A DNA stretch of 64,000 bases from Phoronis australis (lineage: Eukaryota > Phoronida > Phoronidae): assembly GCA_002633005.1 (NCBI GenBank), contig NMRA01000239.1, positions 424,195 through 488,194 of the forward strand. The letters run 5' to 3'. The notes under the pieces were generated by a model. It did not search any database, was not told the origin of the DNA, and worked only from the letters and a program-made list of their open reading frames with translations. Of this stretch, positions 1-13,633 are shown piece by piece (the first letter of the stretch is position 1; every line of letters starts with the position of its first letter). The position numbers and the translations under genes are program-made.

Positions 1-495
1 TTTCTTTTAACGTCACTTAGATACCTCAAGTTGTAATTTCTGATAAAAGTGATAACTTTATTAATGTTTGTCTGGTTCCTGATTATCAAAGATTTAAAAA
101 AAAAATTGTTCACATGCTTTCAAATAAGTTTACCGTTTACAGGATACAATCTATAAATGAGTTAGATTTTTTATTTCAATTAATAAACATTTGATGAGAG
201 ATTGTTTACGTGAAGAGATGCCGTCCCCATTCTTCGACGAATACAGTCATAAAACCCATGTTGGAAAATATTATTTTTAAAGAACCCGGAAACTTGCTCG
301 GTGTTTTAGGTAACCAATCCGAATTTTTGTGACATGAAAGGCATTTCAAGACATTTTTCAAAACTCTTACATTTCAGTTTATTTTCAGAATTATTACAAG
401 TGAGAAATATGAACATTTCGGGAACATTTCGAAAAAAATTGAAATTGCGCGGAGTATAGGGGCTCCGGTCTTTCAATGCTATCGTGTAAACCTAC

Positions 496-827
496 CTTTG
501 TCGCCATATTATGTTTCTTTTGCGCTCGGTTGAAACTCGAATCGTTCCCGTTTCTCTTTCCAGACAAAAATTTACTCCTTTTGATTGTCCTGCGAATTAC
601 TCTTATATAGCAGAATGTAGTCACCGAAACTGGTATCACGAAAACACCACCAAACAAGCTAAGGACGTATGGCTTGCTGAGTTTGGTCCACTCCAGGCAG
701 CATGCTGTGCCAAACGGTTCGTTGCCATAGGAATGGGTGAGGAATAGGCCCGATGCCGCCCAGGAGCACGAATATAATATTATGGTCACCATGCAGACAA
801 CTTTGTGGTAGAATGCAATGTTTTTAT
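496..827 (-). CDS. Opsin-like GPCR, exon with TM4-TM5 (internal exon)
   Basis: Seen: a minus-strand exon read from 827 to 496. It has an acceptor (pyrimidine-rich tract then CAG at 830-828) and a GTAGG donor at 495, and is 332 nt (2 nt plus 110 codons). It encodes a TM4 helix (ILYSCSWAASGLF), an extracellular loop (EPFGTACCLEW), TM5 (FVIPVSVTTFCYIRVIRR) and a basic third loop ending AQKKHNMATK. In opsin numbering the loop has Glu at 181 and Cys at 187 with exact spacing, and TM5 keeps Pro5.50 and Tyr5.58. Known: Glu181 is the usual counterion of non-vertebrate-type opsins. Odd: Trp4.50 is replaced by Ile and the TM4 prolines are missing. The entry phase (2 nt) matches the exon at 14503-14610. 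The donor is phase 0, so TM6-TM7 exons should lie left of the window. Another rhodopsin-family receptor is possible, but the loop pattern favours an opsin. Confidence 0.78.
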
Positions 828-3800
828 CTGAAAATAAAAACACACGTCATTGTAAGTTAAACAGGCCCATAAGGGGAACAATTTTTGAAATAAAAAAGCG
901 CGCGAGAAAGCGCAGCTCACACAATACACGCTCACGCATACGTGTACGCGATGCCTTGGACGAATGTGACGTCACCAGTGTTGAAAGCATAACTTCATTC
1001 TTATATAAACAACAAACTGTTACGGACTGACAATTATTGTCGAACCAATATTCACGTTATTGGTCTTTTCTGCAAGTAGACCTTCAGCTGCAACTTGGTG
1101 TTCCTTTTTTTAAGTTGAAGATTGTTAACGTTGAACATAGGGCGACGTGTCTTTTTCTGATTATTTTTATGTCGCCATTAATTCCATAATGCCACTAAAT
1201 CCAAACGGCACATGACTGTCACTGCTACAGAGATTTCATCAAGTATATATTCAACAAACTTGTGTATACATTAACCTTTAGTGACAGCGAGAATAATTAG
1301 CGGGATCGTGTTAGCATTTTTGTAACATACGTTTTGTATCTACTACCATATACGTAGCTATATTACCAAGTAGAGTGATATACCCAAAGTCACATACATG
1401 TACCTCCCTATCGGTACCACTTCACTACCAGGCCATCAGCAGAGTCGCACCCTTCTCGCTGACTTTGCACTTCGGGGGCAAACCCTGAGGCATCCACCAG
1501 AAACTTGGGAAGGGAGACAGTGCGAAGCTAAAGGAAGCGGTCCAATCCCGGACAACTCAATCATCGATGTAAACAACATGAACTACTCTCGTGAAACCCC
1601 CCCCTCCCATACTTCACGCGACGTATTTATTATGCTTTGGCCAAAGCTATCTATCACTGGAAATGAACAAAAAATATCCGATTTTTGTGGCTGTAGCTAG
1701 TGACAATGTTTAAGGTAGTTTGTTAGGCTGTGGCTTCCTAGCTCTCATTTTAACTGGGAGACCTCCCTTAAAGCTAACTACATCACGTGAAGTATGTGTT
1801 GACGAAACTGACAGTCGGGTAACACAGGATTGAAAACTTAGTTCATTGACATCACCATTTCTGAGTTATTACTATGCAGGATACAATGTCAAAAAGCTAA
1901 GAAATTGAATGAAATGACGCCAAACTATGTGTTTATAATGAGGCAGCTACTGTGGATATAGTCCTCAGAGATGCACAGCGACTGCAGTTGAACAAATGTA
2001 CACGCATTGATAGGCAGCATTAGACAACCGAAAGTTTACTGGCTACAAAATACCACTACTTTTCTCGAAATATCAGGTATCCAGTTTTTTTAAGATTATG
2101 CCAAACTCTAGAAAAATGGCCAAATTTGGTTAAGTTCTAAACAGCGTCTTTCATAAATGGCTGATCAGATTTATTTGAGACTTTCAGATATTACGCTTTG
2201 TACACTGTTCCCCAAAACGCGGTTAGGAGTAATGTTCCACTTTTGTATGAGGATTTTGTGTTTCTATGAAAGAAATAAAAGTTGGTCGATAAAACAAAAA
2301 CGAAGCGACGATAATTTAAAGAAATGAAACAGTATTTTTGAGATTTAAATTAAACAGAAATTGATCACCGTATTGATACCATTGTTTAGATATGACAGAT
2401 AATGACTGTCAGAAATGTGACAATAAAATCAAACGTGGTGATTGCCGATAACAGTGGACAGGCTTACTGTCTACAATTAGTGCGCCACCTGTCCGCCAAC
2501 TCTAGGCACTCCTCATGAATGGTGCTGTCTGTGGGCAATGAGTTCAAAGGTCTTCACAATAATGGAAACGAACAGGTGATGGATATGGCGAAAGGTACTG
2601 TGTCGCACTGCCCATCACGTTTCACACGAGTTTATTTCGGAAAAGATACCAAAGGTCAAACTACTCCGGCATTCACCCAGGGCCACAGGTCGGTGCTTAT
2701 AAAAATGACCAGTATGATTGTAGGGTTTATCGACTGAGAAATCGCTGATTGTATGGAACCGTAAGAGTAAAGAGTCTTGCTTGATGAACAATAATAACAA
2801 AATGAAAATGAAGGACTGAAATTAAGCATTATTTGATAGCTACAACTCTCGATCAAAACTCAGTCGAGCAGGCAGCTGAAATTTCTCAGTGCAAACTCTC
2901 GCGTCTAGTCTCGGGGTCGCAAGCTCTCATAACAGAATACATAGGTCACCTGCGGGAGTTGGCACTCCAGGGCTAACTAAGACGACTGTCAATATCTATA
3001 AATGGATAAAACTTTTAACGTAACACAATCCTCGGAAATCAAGATCCTCTTCATTTCCTGGCGGAGGGTAGAAGGCTGTAATGCAGACTTATGCACAGGC
3101 CGACATAACAACTCGGACAGTTCGTGCTAAGTGTCCATCGATGAAACTGTTTGTAAGTAACGTGCCGCATGTGTTGATCAAAGGGTCCGTCGTAACCATC
3201 CGGATACTGTCTTTTGTACTTCAGCCTTGCCCTCTCCAAACATCACGTATGATGCATACCGGTTTAAAACATCTATGCTCCACGATGAACTTTTTTCTTT
3301 CATTCCAGTTGTCACGCTTCACTTCTTCAAGCTTTGCCACAACTTCTTGGTAGCGTTCTCGTTCTGCAACATGCGGGGTCGTCTGGCAGCAGCCAGAGGT
3401 GCACCTGCAAGATGTGTCACAATGAAATTACATTACTTCAGCAAACATCAAAATTTTCAATCGCAAAATTCACCAATTTACGAATTGCGCCTCGGCAAGT
3501 GTTGTTTGAGGGGCTGCATACGCCTTCAGTTTTCAAGTGGTTGCTAAAGCTCCTCTTGAGCGGCACCCGTTTAGAACTGAACAAAAATCAAATCTGTTAC
3601 TAAAAACAAACTTTAGAGCACCATAAGCTATTTACTTTTCATACAAATTGATCATAAATAGTAAATATGTTTACTTTTCATATAAATGAATAGTGCTACA
3701 TCACAGGCAGTAGTAAATCATGTCTCGACAAATACAGGAATGGAATTCATTGATCGATTTTTTAACCTAACTCTTAGACAGAAGGCTGTTGCCCTAATTC

Positions 3801-3907
3801 AATGATGGAGGGAACAGTTTTGTCACTACTCGTGAGGCATGTACTCCCAACCTGAACCCTATCGTCAACCACGTGCCACTAATCAAACTAGACAATACCG
3901 ATAGGGC

Positions 3908-3970
3908 GAACCCCCTTGGAAAGCACTGTTGCCATTGAAGGGGTTAGTTACATTTTAAACATTAAAAAAA
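3908..3970 (+). repeat. LINE 3' tail fragment
   Basis: Seen: CCCTTGGAAAGCACTG, a short hairpin loop, then TTGAAGGGG and an A-rich stretch. The same arrangement occurs at 21557-21640 directly after a recognisable LINE coding end. Known: many invertebrate LINEs end in such a conserved hairpin plus simple repeat. This is therefore a heavily 5'-truncated LINE insertion. Confidence 0.5.
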
Positions 3971-5324
3971 TACTCCATGTGCTAGATGAGCAATCGCCAA
4001 ACCAATGGAACGCCGTCTATGGAAACTTTACCGGTCGGTTCCTGCTCAAGTCGACTTGTACCCAGGTCAAGTATCATTATTTTCATTTAATAAATAACGG
4101 GCAACATCGAGTCAATTTACATAAACATGACATTATTGTCTTGATTTCAGTCACTGCTTTGAAAAATAAAACTTTTTGGAACACGGGTACGAGTTGACTT
4201 GGGCAGGAGGTGACCTGTTCCCTCTGGAATTACCCGCCCGAGTGTGGAAGTCTTAATAAAACCGCAGTACAATTAACCAGAGACCAAACATTTTTGGAGT
4301 GATTTTCTAATGTGCAAATAATAGTTCATACCCACAGATGTTTATCACTAAAGCGCTGGTGATTTAATCTCGGGTGAAACACGACTCAGGAGTGGATGAC
4401 GGCGCCTGTGACTGACCGGCAAGGGTATTGAATATTGAATTGAAAAATACTAAGTAAAATTTTGTAGGATACGTGTTAAGCAATATTCTTACCAGTCTCT
4501 AACGTCCTGCCGTGACTTCTGCATACCTTCTGCTTGGGCATGTCCTGTCGAAGAACCTTCTGGGGCTGCGACCGGAACAAGGGGAGAACGGCTAGACTAT
4601 AGAACAATTGTGACTAACAGTAATTGTTCCTATTGAATATATCGTGTCCTCCTCAACGAATAAATGGTCGGAACCATACAAAAATTTGCATGTGTACCCC
4701 TGTACTGTTCAAAGTATTCTTCACCAACACTGCTGTGTTTACTTGATGCCATATTTGTTCTTTGTGTTCCCCTACACTACGTCACAGATGTAAAACAAAA
4801 CATGGCGTCGTGTAATGCTACTAATGTTAAAAGTACAGGAACCACACTGTTGTTCAGAGTGGCTTGAGACATGAAAATTTCACTTTAAGCCTTATCCACT
4901 CATGAAAGCTTTCAACAGAAAATGTTAGTTAACAACGAACGATTTCCCTGATCTTAGTTTGCGGCTAACCAAGGCAACCGAGCTTTAATTAATCACGGTT
5001 TACTAAGACAGCAATTGCCAGGTGGTGACGACTCTTGCTGAAACTGAACAAAAACCACAATTTCCAGCGGCGCAAATCAGCAGATGGACTAACGATCCAG
5101 CGGTTAGGCACAGCTGTGAGTGCATTGTACGGCGGCTTGTTCATGGCGTCATACTTCCTGTTTGAAGAGTGAACTACCTTTTCTGATTTCGTTCTCATGA
5201 AGGCGCTGCGCCGTCAGATACAGTCCTCAGTTCGCGTTAGCGACCGTGAACAGTAACAACACGGAATCAAATCGATTCTATCTCGAATTGTTCCGGTAAA
5301 AAGTAATTCCCTTGGCATTGCAAC

Positions 5325-5473
5325 AGAGTAGAGTTCAGTAACGCTAAGACGTCGCTAAAAAGCAAGACTTCGCGAGGTAACGAGATATTCCTGTGTTTTA
5401 AATGAGATCACGTGATCTTGGCTAAATTTTAGCGAGGTTCTAGCGTAAGTCCTAGCTTTACTGAAACTTACCC
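5325..5473. repeat. MITE family A copy 1
   Basis: Seen: an about 149-bp element starting AGTAGAGTTCAGTAACGC and ending TTTACTGAAACTTACCC. Its interior (CTCGCTAAAAAGCAAGACTT, then cgcgaggta and an ATCACGTGAT core) is shared with copies near 18.0, 21.95, 32.0 and 49.1 kb. No coding capacity. Inference: a non-autonomous DNA transposon. Confidence 0.6.
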
Positions 5474-7916
5474 TTTTTAATCGAGGTACAGGAAGTTCAC
5501 TCACTATTAACTATCATTGTGTGATGAGTTCAATAGGCCCTGGGTGGAGAAAACACACGAGTGGTCAATGCCTACATACAGCACACCGACCAGGATTGTC
5601 CATTGTTTATTACGACTGCCTATATTGTTTTTGAATTTTTTTACGAATTTTGCAAAAATGAACTAATATGAGATATCGTGGGAATTCACGCCGTTACTGG
5701 TGATGTTGTCTCGGTTACCTTCCCGGTATAGACCCACATGCATCACGATTCAGTTTATTGTTACTAGAAAAATTAACGCCACTAATTGGCTGGATTAATT
5801 ACATTCCATTATTTAAAGCGGACAATCAATTTCGTGATTTTCAGAAATCATTAGATGAAGTATATCATACATTATACTGAATAAAAATATACATATTAAA
5901 ATTGTATATTTCGTAGTCCATACTATCTGTTGGAAAGAAATTACTTTTAGTGTACTTGAATAGTGGCTGAATATTTGATTTTATATTTGAGTATTGGCAC
6001 AGTTATTTTTAAATTTTTCTGTTAATTTCAAATTCTGTAAAATAGGAAAATTTGTAGTAGCAGTCTAATGACTCTTTAAATCAGTAAAAAAACTGGGGGA
6101 AATATTGTAATTTCATAGCCACATCTGGAGTAGTTGTGAAATACGTGCGCTGAGGTCTGTCACTGACTAAAGACTTAAACAGAAATTTGGTCTTTCGCTT
6201 ACACAACCACTTGTGAATAATAATTAAATCCCATTCGAGCAGAAGCGCAAAGTCTCTGAGAATATACAAGTAGATACTGAGATAATTTCTACAAATTATT
6301 GATAGACCGTGATACTTGGCTGAATCTTTATTGAGCAATTTGTGAGGTGGGAGGGTAAAACCACATTTCTGTTTCAAGTCTAAGCCACATTCGTGGAACG
6401 GATGGTCCAGTTTCAGTTAAACACTTTGCAAATTAATACAGTTGTCGCGACCTTCAGCGACTTTACAGTAATTATAGTGACTTGAAACGGATAAATTTAG
6501 CACAAAATTCTCAAGAATTTTGTAACTTTCTCAATATAATGTCATATATCAGTCAAGCGATGTGAACTAGTTTTGCTAATATATAACCAACATTTGTTGA
6601 CAACGTCTTTGTTTTGATGAAAAAGGCTGCCAAGCACGACCACCTAATGTGTAGAGGGCTATGGTTGACACGGTAAACAGGACTTGAATGTCGTCCACAC
6701 ACAGACTTACATTAGAACAAGTCACTCCTGGAACGAATTATCCGAGGTTTGAGTGCTGTGTAGACGCTATTTAAACCAGTGCAGCTTGCCCCACTGGTGA
6801 CAACTTATTCCACCTTATCGATCGAGATAGGTAACTTACGCCACTTCTAATTCCTGTGTGGAAGCAAACCTTGTGGAAGTAATTATCAGCTGCGCTTACA
6901 CACAGACGGTTTTTCTCTTGCGCAGTGTATTCACATTAGCTTTTCATAGCCACACAAAGAACGACAACTTCCGTCTTACCCCTAGTTATCGTATATGTTG
7001 TGGACGCTTTACTAAAAGTGGATGTTCTAGGTTAGGCTGTGTGTGGACATCTCAAAAACTGGCGATATGAATCACGTAAAACACCTCTCTTGGTTATTAT
7101 AATATTTAAGGTTATGCAGGACCTAATCCTCAAGTTTGTGTATTTTGGCCACAATCTACAGAACTGTAGATGTTAACCCTGTAAAAATATATATTTTGTG
7201 AAAGTAAAGTGCTTGTAGAAGTTGATTACTGACTTCCAATCTGCCATTAAATGGGTCACATACATGTAATATGCACGTGTTTGTAATATACTTAAGCTAA
7301 AAAGTTTGAGATAGCTTGACATATATGTTGAAGTCGAAACCTCAAACACGCTGTTACAAGTTTTCACGAATATCATTTAGATGCAGATTTTGAGTTTTTT
7401 TCTTAAAAATCACAAAAGCACCATCATGCAAAAGTGGAACATCTCAAAATTGCTTTGCAAGTATTTTATAGAACTGCACATAAAGCATGGCATCTAAGTT
7501 TCACTTTAAATTTGAGCAACCATTTCAACGATATTCTCCGAAGTTTGGAATTTTTCTAAGACCCTACATGATCGTTTAACCAGTGACGTCATGCCAAATA
7601 GGACAGGGAACAGCATGATTTTTACTGCGTACCCGCAACCAATTACGTCATTTTAATTAAAGTACTTTAAGTCACCAATTTTATCAAAAACCTTGAAAAA
7701 CAACCCCGCCAGTCGATCAGCTAACACACTAGTATCCCCGCAGACGATAGCTGATGGTATGTAAATTAGCTGATCCCGAGTTATTAGCATTCATAGTCGT
7801 TCTACATTACGTCATAAAGGAGAACAAATCAAAGCATTAGACATCCTCCATTATGTTTATAGAGAAAAGTTGGAAGAGTGCTGCGAGATTTCCCGTGATT
7901 TATAGTGAACTAAAGC

Positions 7917-8021
7917 ATGATGAAGTGTTGCGTTTGTAGTGGTTGTGACAACTTCGTATTTAACCTAGCTCGTGGCTCTTTTCACTTCCAAGCGGGACAT
8001 CCGAGAAGGAATTTTATATAG
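7917..8021 (+). pseudogene. THAP-like N-terminal fragment
   Basis: Seen: a 34-codon ORF starting MMKCCVCSGCDN and continuing to RGSFHFQAGHPRRNFI. The C-C-V-x2-GC start and the SFHF..G.P spacing resemble the first half of a THAP zinc-coordinating domain (CCV..GC then SFHRFP). I see no matching C-S-x-H-F second half downstream, so it is a relic, one exon of something split, or coincidence. It lies in the opsin-like gene's intron on the opposite strand. Confidence 0.3.
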
Positions 8022-10069
8022 TTGGGAGATTCGGAGCTACAACTAGTTTTATGTGTTTTATTTGGCGCTGAACAGTTGAGCTGAGGTCGCGGTTGCACTG
8101 GATAGTTAGGCTGAGGCCACGGCCAATTGGCACCCCCAAAATATCAAAATATAGGGGTAGGCGAGGGTGGAGGGGGGAGGGGGGGGGCGGAGTTGTTAGG
8201 TAGGTGTTGCATGTAGGCTCAGTGAATCTGATTTGTTTGTATTTGTGAACGTGCTGGTAATGAGAAAAGACCAATTGCTCGGCTGTAGCTGCACTCTTCT
8301 TCACTGAAGATGGCAGCCCCTTGTTGGATTTGTTGATTGCTGGGTAGCGATTAAGAATTGGCTGCGATTTCAGGTAGCCCTCGAATAAGCCAGAATTGGA
8401 AAAAATTAGCTGGTTGGCAGTACTTCGGACCACATTTTTGGATTCTGTAGCTGGAATCTAATGCTGGCTTATGTTGTGTGGTGGTTTTGGGGTGGAAAGT
8501 GTCGATTTTACCCACTTTTCTTATCCTACCTTGTTTTCAGTAAGATTAAAAGGGACAAAAATACTAGACTGAATAAAGTTTGTGTGTCCATCTGTAGAGC
8601 TTTTGATGTGAAATGACTCAAAACATGTCATTCTTTACCAAAAAAATTTTCAATTAAAAATCGCTTTTCCTCTTTTCCTCTTTTCCTCGGTTTTTAGGCT
8701 ATTGAATTCACGGTTGCGGTGTACAATGCCATAAAGGAAAATTTAATGATGTTAACGATGTTGACACTTACAAAGTAGGGTGAATGGAGGTTTTAAGCAT
8801 TTAAATAGATCGAGATACTTATTCAATTCTTGCACGGAATTATATGAATAACTTGCAGAAACCGAGACGGAGCTAGCGTTGGTCGTGCGACACAGTCGGT
8901 TTCGTATCAGTTTCGGACTGATCAGTTCAACATTATTTCACCGACTTGAATCAAAACGAGGCCTGTTAGCCAAAGCACTAGGGACCATAGGTAACACATC
9001 AACCTTAAAAACGTTTCACAACAAAAATAGTTTTACAAACTGAACTTCCAAATGCGAGCTTAGCGTTCTTGAAGCAACATGTTCGCTGGGTTCAATTTTC
9101 ATGGTGTTGTTTGCAGCAGTTTGCCTGGCAGAAATGTTTGGGTTCGCACGGATGCTCGGAACTCGTTGCAAGGCAGGCATTTTCCTCACAAGAAAATATG
9201 ATGCAAGCGGGAACCATTTTGAACAACCGCACGCAGCATTTCCTGGGACGTGTTGTAAATGTGTTGACTAAGTTCCTCTGCAGCTGACAGTGCGAGTTGG
9301 TACGGTTTCCGAAGCATCCTTGGTAATCCAATAAAAAAATTTCAGCTCCGGGTTATCCATTATATTAAATAAGTTAGAAATGGGGTGGCTCGAAAAATAG
9401 GGATTCATCTCCTACCCACACGGACTATTCAAAACGGGGCGATCGGGGAAGGGCTTGGTGGCAATCCATCAGGCTAAAAAGCTTCACAAAAACGGCTCGC
9501 GATCGTACGAAATAGGAGTCTTTCTCCTCGTCACTTGGGTTCCTTAAAAGTCGCCGCAACCAGAGAGGGAAGCAGCAGGAAAATTGAAGCGACCACTGGA
9601 AATGAAAACTGAGGTCCCCTCGTCGCCACCGGAGCATCTTAAATGTTTTGTCGATGGGGGCAGTTCAAAGCTTAGGTGGAAGGTGGCAGGTGTAATAGGC
9701 CAGACTTCGGCTTGGGGGCCTCGAGGAGGCCTTAGTCCAGCACTGGAACCATGGCACAAAGCCGCAACTTGCAGCGTCAGCTACAGACAAACCTCGCGTT
9801 GAATTCAACTTGGCAATAAACAGACTGAGGTAATCTGCTGATCCTACCTGTTCATAACCAAGCAAACAGGCGCAAGAAATGTGTTAGTCACGGAGCATAA
9901 TGCGAGTTATTCTCGATTTTTTCACAACTGTCTACACTTTTGAGTGGATGAGGGTGTTCGAAATATCAAAGACTGACTGAGGAGTGCATGGGTAACATTA
10001 TGATTACGTGGGACGAATAGGCAGCAGGAACTTTGCGAATATAGCCAGTGTCGGTGACCACTGCATATG

Positions 10070-10178
10070 GTAGACGCAAGAATCTACTCGCGAAAAGGCA
10101 AGACCACGTAAGTCTTCGCGAGATATTGTTCATAGTAACGTCACAAGCTTTACTGGCGAGATTCTTGTGTCTACGGAA
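10070..10178. repeat. Short MITE with inverted ends (family A relative)
   Basis: Seen: GTAGACGCAAGAATCT at the left and its near-perfect reverse complement AGATTCTTGTGTCTAC at the right, about 105 bp apart. The interior contains AAGTCTTCGCGAGATATTG, which resembles the interior of MITE family A. Confidence 0.5.
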
Positions 10179-10571
10179 CACAGCCAGGTTTTTGGCACAG
10201 CCATCTTGTCCGTAACTTGGTAGTTCGATCTTCACCCCGTGCTTTTTCTTTTTGCGTTTATTACTTCAAGTCATACGCAATAAATAGCGCAAGCAAATAC
10301 AACTACTCAAACAAAAGAAACAATTAGTTTTAAGCATTTAAATTGCATGATTTTAAAATATTCGACCACAGACTTGACACCAGTCGCTAATACAAATTCG
10401 TCTGCCAAACGTGATACTTTGGTGAAGGACCTTCTTCCTGACAGAGAATAAACTAATGTTGCCCGTGTAGAGCTCCAATCATTGTCATAAACAATGCTCA
10501 TTCAATGACTTTGCTATAATAGACCAAGCAGAAACAACAAAGAGGCTTAAAATTCGTGAGGCTCTACACAT

Positions 10572-10752
10572 CAATTGACCTATCGCCAGGATTTTGAGTG
10601 ACTTCTTAACTGACCATTTAGAACGCACCATTATTGACACACCTTCGTTTGCAAGCCGCCTTTTTACCCGACAAACGCCACGTTGCCGGGTAAAACTTAT
10701 TATTTAATAGTCGACATTACGCAAGGAGGTGGAGCTTGCGATAGGTCAATTG
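10572..10752. repeat. MITE family B (181 bp)
   Basis: Seen: exact 15-bp terminal inverted repeats, CAATTGACCTATCGC at 10572-10586 and GCGATAGGTCAATTG at 10738-10752. No ORF inside. I see no convincing target-site duplication. Confidence 0.6.
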
Positions 10753-10884
10753 GTGCAAGACCAGTCTCAATAGGCAACTGGCACACCACAGGTTGCCATT
10801 GTTAGTATGGTCTATTTTTACTCCCCTGTAACTGACTGTGTCTGTGTTTCATTATTTCTTGTTGGGCCTAGCAAGGTGGTCACT

Positions 10885-10940
10885 GTTTTTTCTTCTGATG
10901 ATGGTTTCAATAAACGCCGAAACATGTCAAGCCGGTTTAA
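10885..10940 (+). ncRNA. Hammerhead-ribozyme-like motif
   Basis: Seen: CTGATGA (10895-10901), a possible stem II (GGTTT/AAACGCC with some mismatch), GAAAC (10919-10923) and a GTC (10926-10928) in the order required by a type I hammerhead core. CATG next to GAAA could form the tiny palindromic stem III of dimeric hammerheads. Stem I is weak (CTT/AAG). Known: Penelope-like retroelements and related repeats carry such motifs. Likely a decayed copy. Confidence 0.35.
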
Positions 10941-12221
10941 ATCCATCGTCGTTTTTATTACCATATGCTTCTACTTGCTATCATGAAGAGAAAAAAATTA
11001 TCGCTTTTAAACGAAGAGTAAATAAAAATAATGTCATTTTTTAAATTGTTCAGCACGTGATGACATTGCTTTTCGTGACATATCACGATCCCACAATGCA
11101 TCACTTTGTTTGAAGTTATCAGATGATACGTCTTAATTGATTATTTTCCATTTTCCAATTATGGATCTTATGTTATGAACACGATATGTTAGTTGATTGC
11201 TTGGCTATAATTAATTCAAATTTAGTAGTCGTATTAACTGACCACAGTAATTGGTCTAGTGATATGCATGATTTGCTAGTGTAGACTCACTTTCAACCAA
11301 CAACAACCTCGAAACGGAATTCTATAATATGACCGATGAGGAGTTACCCTCTTATGTATTAGAGTCTACAAGTTAGACACTCTTAAACCATAACATGCTA
11401 TTGCTAGATATGCCAGGGTAACATTCACGGACCAAGATTCTGTAAATTTCGGGTGACAGCCTCTCTCCTCAAGCAAGACTCTCATACTTTTTCCCTGGTG
11501 TAACGGTTATGCATTTGTGCGCACGCCTTCAGGAATCGCTGAGTAATTCCTAAAAAGTACGGATTGTAAAGAAAATCTGGCAACTCGTCAACACACAGGA
11601 AACTTGAAGGGCGCGAAGTTTTAACTTTTACATTGGTTGGCTTGTTGGATAAGAGAGTTCGTAGGTGTCTGATTTATACATTTGCGCGTCTGCGAAAATC
11701 GACAAAGATCCTTATTCACGAGTGATTTTTGTAATTCATAAACAAATGGCGTAAGAATCTGACGTGTCACTGATTGATGCAGATTGAACTTCGGGTAATC
11801 GATGTCATTCGACCATAAGCAGCGATTTCGATAGACGTTCTTTGCCAATTATTTTTGTAGATCCATTGGATCCCAACATTAGCAGTGACAATCAAAAGTT
11901 GATGGACATGAAGCAATGAACATTGGACAGGCAATGTTATCGGACTGACCGGTGGGTTTCTAAAAGACTATACCGAAGAAGGTCACAAACATGACAGCAA
12001 CTGACAAATCAGTTCAAGTTGGTGACGGTGTCGAATGTGTGCAATATCACTGAAATATAGTCAACGGTGATGGCATTGTTGTCTAACAATGGTGACATGA
12101 CGTCATGAGCTTGCTCCAATACCTACTGCAAATTTTGCAGAAAAAGCGATGAGCCTTGTAAAAGGCATATCAGCCTTTTAAAAAGTCCTTGCAATAGGAG
12201 GTGTCCACAAGGAATTACGGA

Positions 12222-13378
12222 TGTCCAGAATTTGACGGTCATTGATGGTTCAGATCTTCTGTGGACTGAGGGAGAGTGATGTCTTCCTGATATTTGAAAG
12301 ATACCGAGACTTCAGCATCAAGCCTATCACAAGGGATGGGAGAGAAACTGGTGTCATCGACACCCACCACTTGCACGTAACTAGAAGGTTACATGCTCAA
12401 AGGTGATCTTGAGTTCACCCGAGAACACAAAGGCAGCCTATTAGAATCATATGTGATGAGCTAGCTACAGACATACCACTTCACACTAGCATGAGGAACA
12501 CAAGCTTGTAATCACTGGGAAAGACCCCAGTCCCTTGAAACCGAACAAAAGTATTGGCAGTAGGTACATGTATTATCTGGAGACATACCACGAAGAAGCC
12601 GACATCATTATTCGTCTACCAGCTCGTGACATGTGGATGTGAAGCTAGTAAACATTCGGTCGTTTTGGACGAGACCAATAATTTTGTGCTTCGTTTGCAT
12701 TACTATGACAAGGAACAGGTTCAAATGTCACAGCCATGGAATAACCTAGTAAGCGTAAAACAGTCGTAGCTACATTACGTTGACAGTGGAAACATGTTCG
12801 TGACATTTTGAAGGGTTTTCTGTCTGCCAATGTGCTGTAAGGGTACCACGGTGGCATGCTACGTTGGAGTTGAAAAGGGACCCGTTGCTTAACATTGAAG
12901 GTGAGCATGACCTGCCTGCTAATGTAATAAAACAGGCCACTAAATTTTTTGTCTACCTGGAGTGATACGGATTGAAGGGATCCAGGAAGATGTCATGGAC
13001 CAAACTACGTATAATATGGGGATGAAACATGGCAAGGGATATACTCCACGTCCGCCCTCAAACTGTGTGACTCTGTCACTGACAACAAAGGCATTTGCAG
13101 AGAACATAAAAGATCCCATTATCAGCTCAACTAGCACCAGATCTAGAGGACTATGTATGGAAGATAGATGTCATAAACAAATCGCTCTCACTAACTACAG
13201 TTCTGGATTGTGTCCAACTTCCGGCCCACCCCCCAACTGCCTACTGGAGATGATTAGATGTGGTTGCAAAGGTCAGATTCCTTGTTATTCACGTAGATAC
13301 AGTTGTAGCGTCAATTGTCCACCCTACACAATATTTTGGACATGTTACACAGTAGTGTGCTCACGTTCTGCGTCTTGA
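12222..13378 (+). pseudogene. Degenerate copy of a repetitive gene family with a Cys-rich C-terminus
   Basis: Seen: plus-strand coding fragments in shifting frames. One contains LFVYQLVTCGCEASKHSVV then NNFVLRLHYYDKEQVQMS, followed by a shifted GTTVACYVGVEKGPV. The last (12962-13378) ends PPPNCLLEMIRCGCKGQIPC then YSCSVNC. Known from memory: a multi-copy family in fish and marine invertebrates has an EAD-I-I segment, a 'DDTDVFVLLLHYY' block, 'GCDTVAC..GIGKG' and a tesmin-like CGCK...C..RRC C-terminus. The order here matches. Stops, frameshifts and the DDTD to DETN change show it is dead. Function of the intact family is unknown to me; it behaves like transposon cargo. Confidence 0.5.
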
Positions 13379-13633
13379 ATGGGAATTTGAAACATCTTGT
13401 AATTACATGTATGCCTTACTCGCTTAGGCAATTATCCTGGGATTATGCAATTAAGCAATTTGGTCATCTACTAGATCTACCCTGGGTATCAGAGCAAGAT
13501 GGAATTTGGAATGTCTGTAATAAATTCGTGATGTAATGACAGATTTCACTAACTTCAATAACCAAGGAAACATCAGTACAAATACCAAAATAATCTACAT
13601 GTAGAACTTCCGTAAGAAAGTTGAGGGCAAAAT

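Noticed and set aside
9584-9802. GC-richer patch with overlapping ORFs and FVDGGSSK resembling an RNase H start
   Set aside because: Only a few residues match; no other RNase H or RT motif in either direction.
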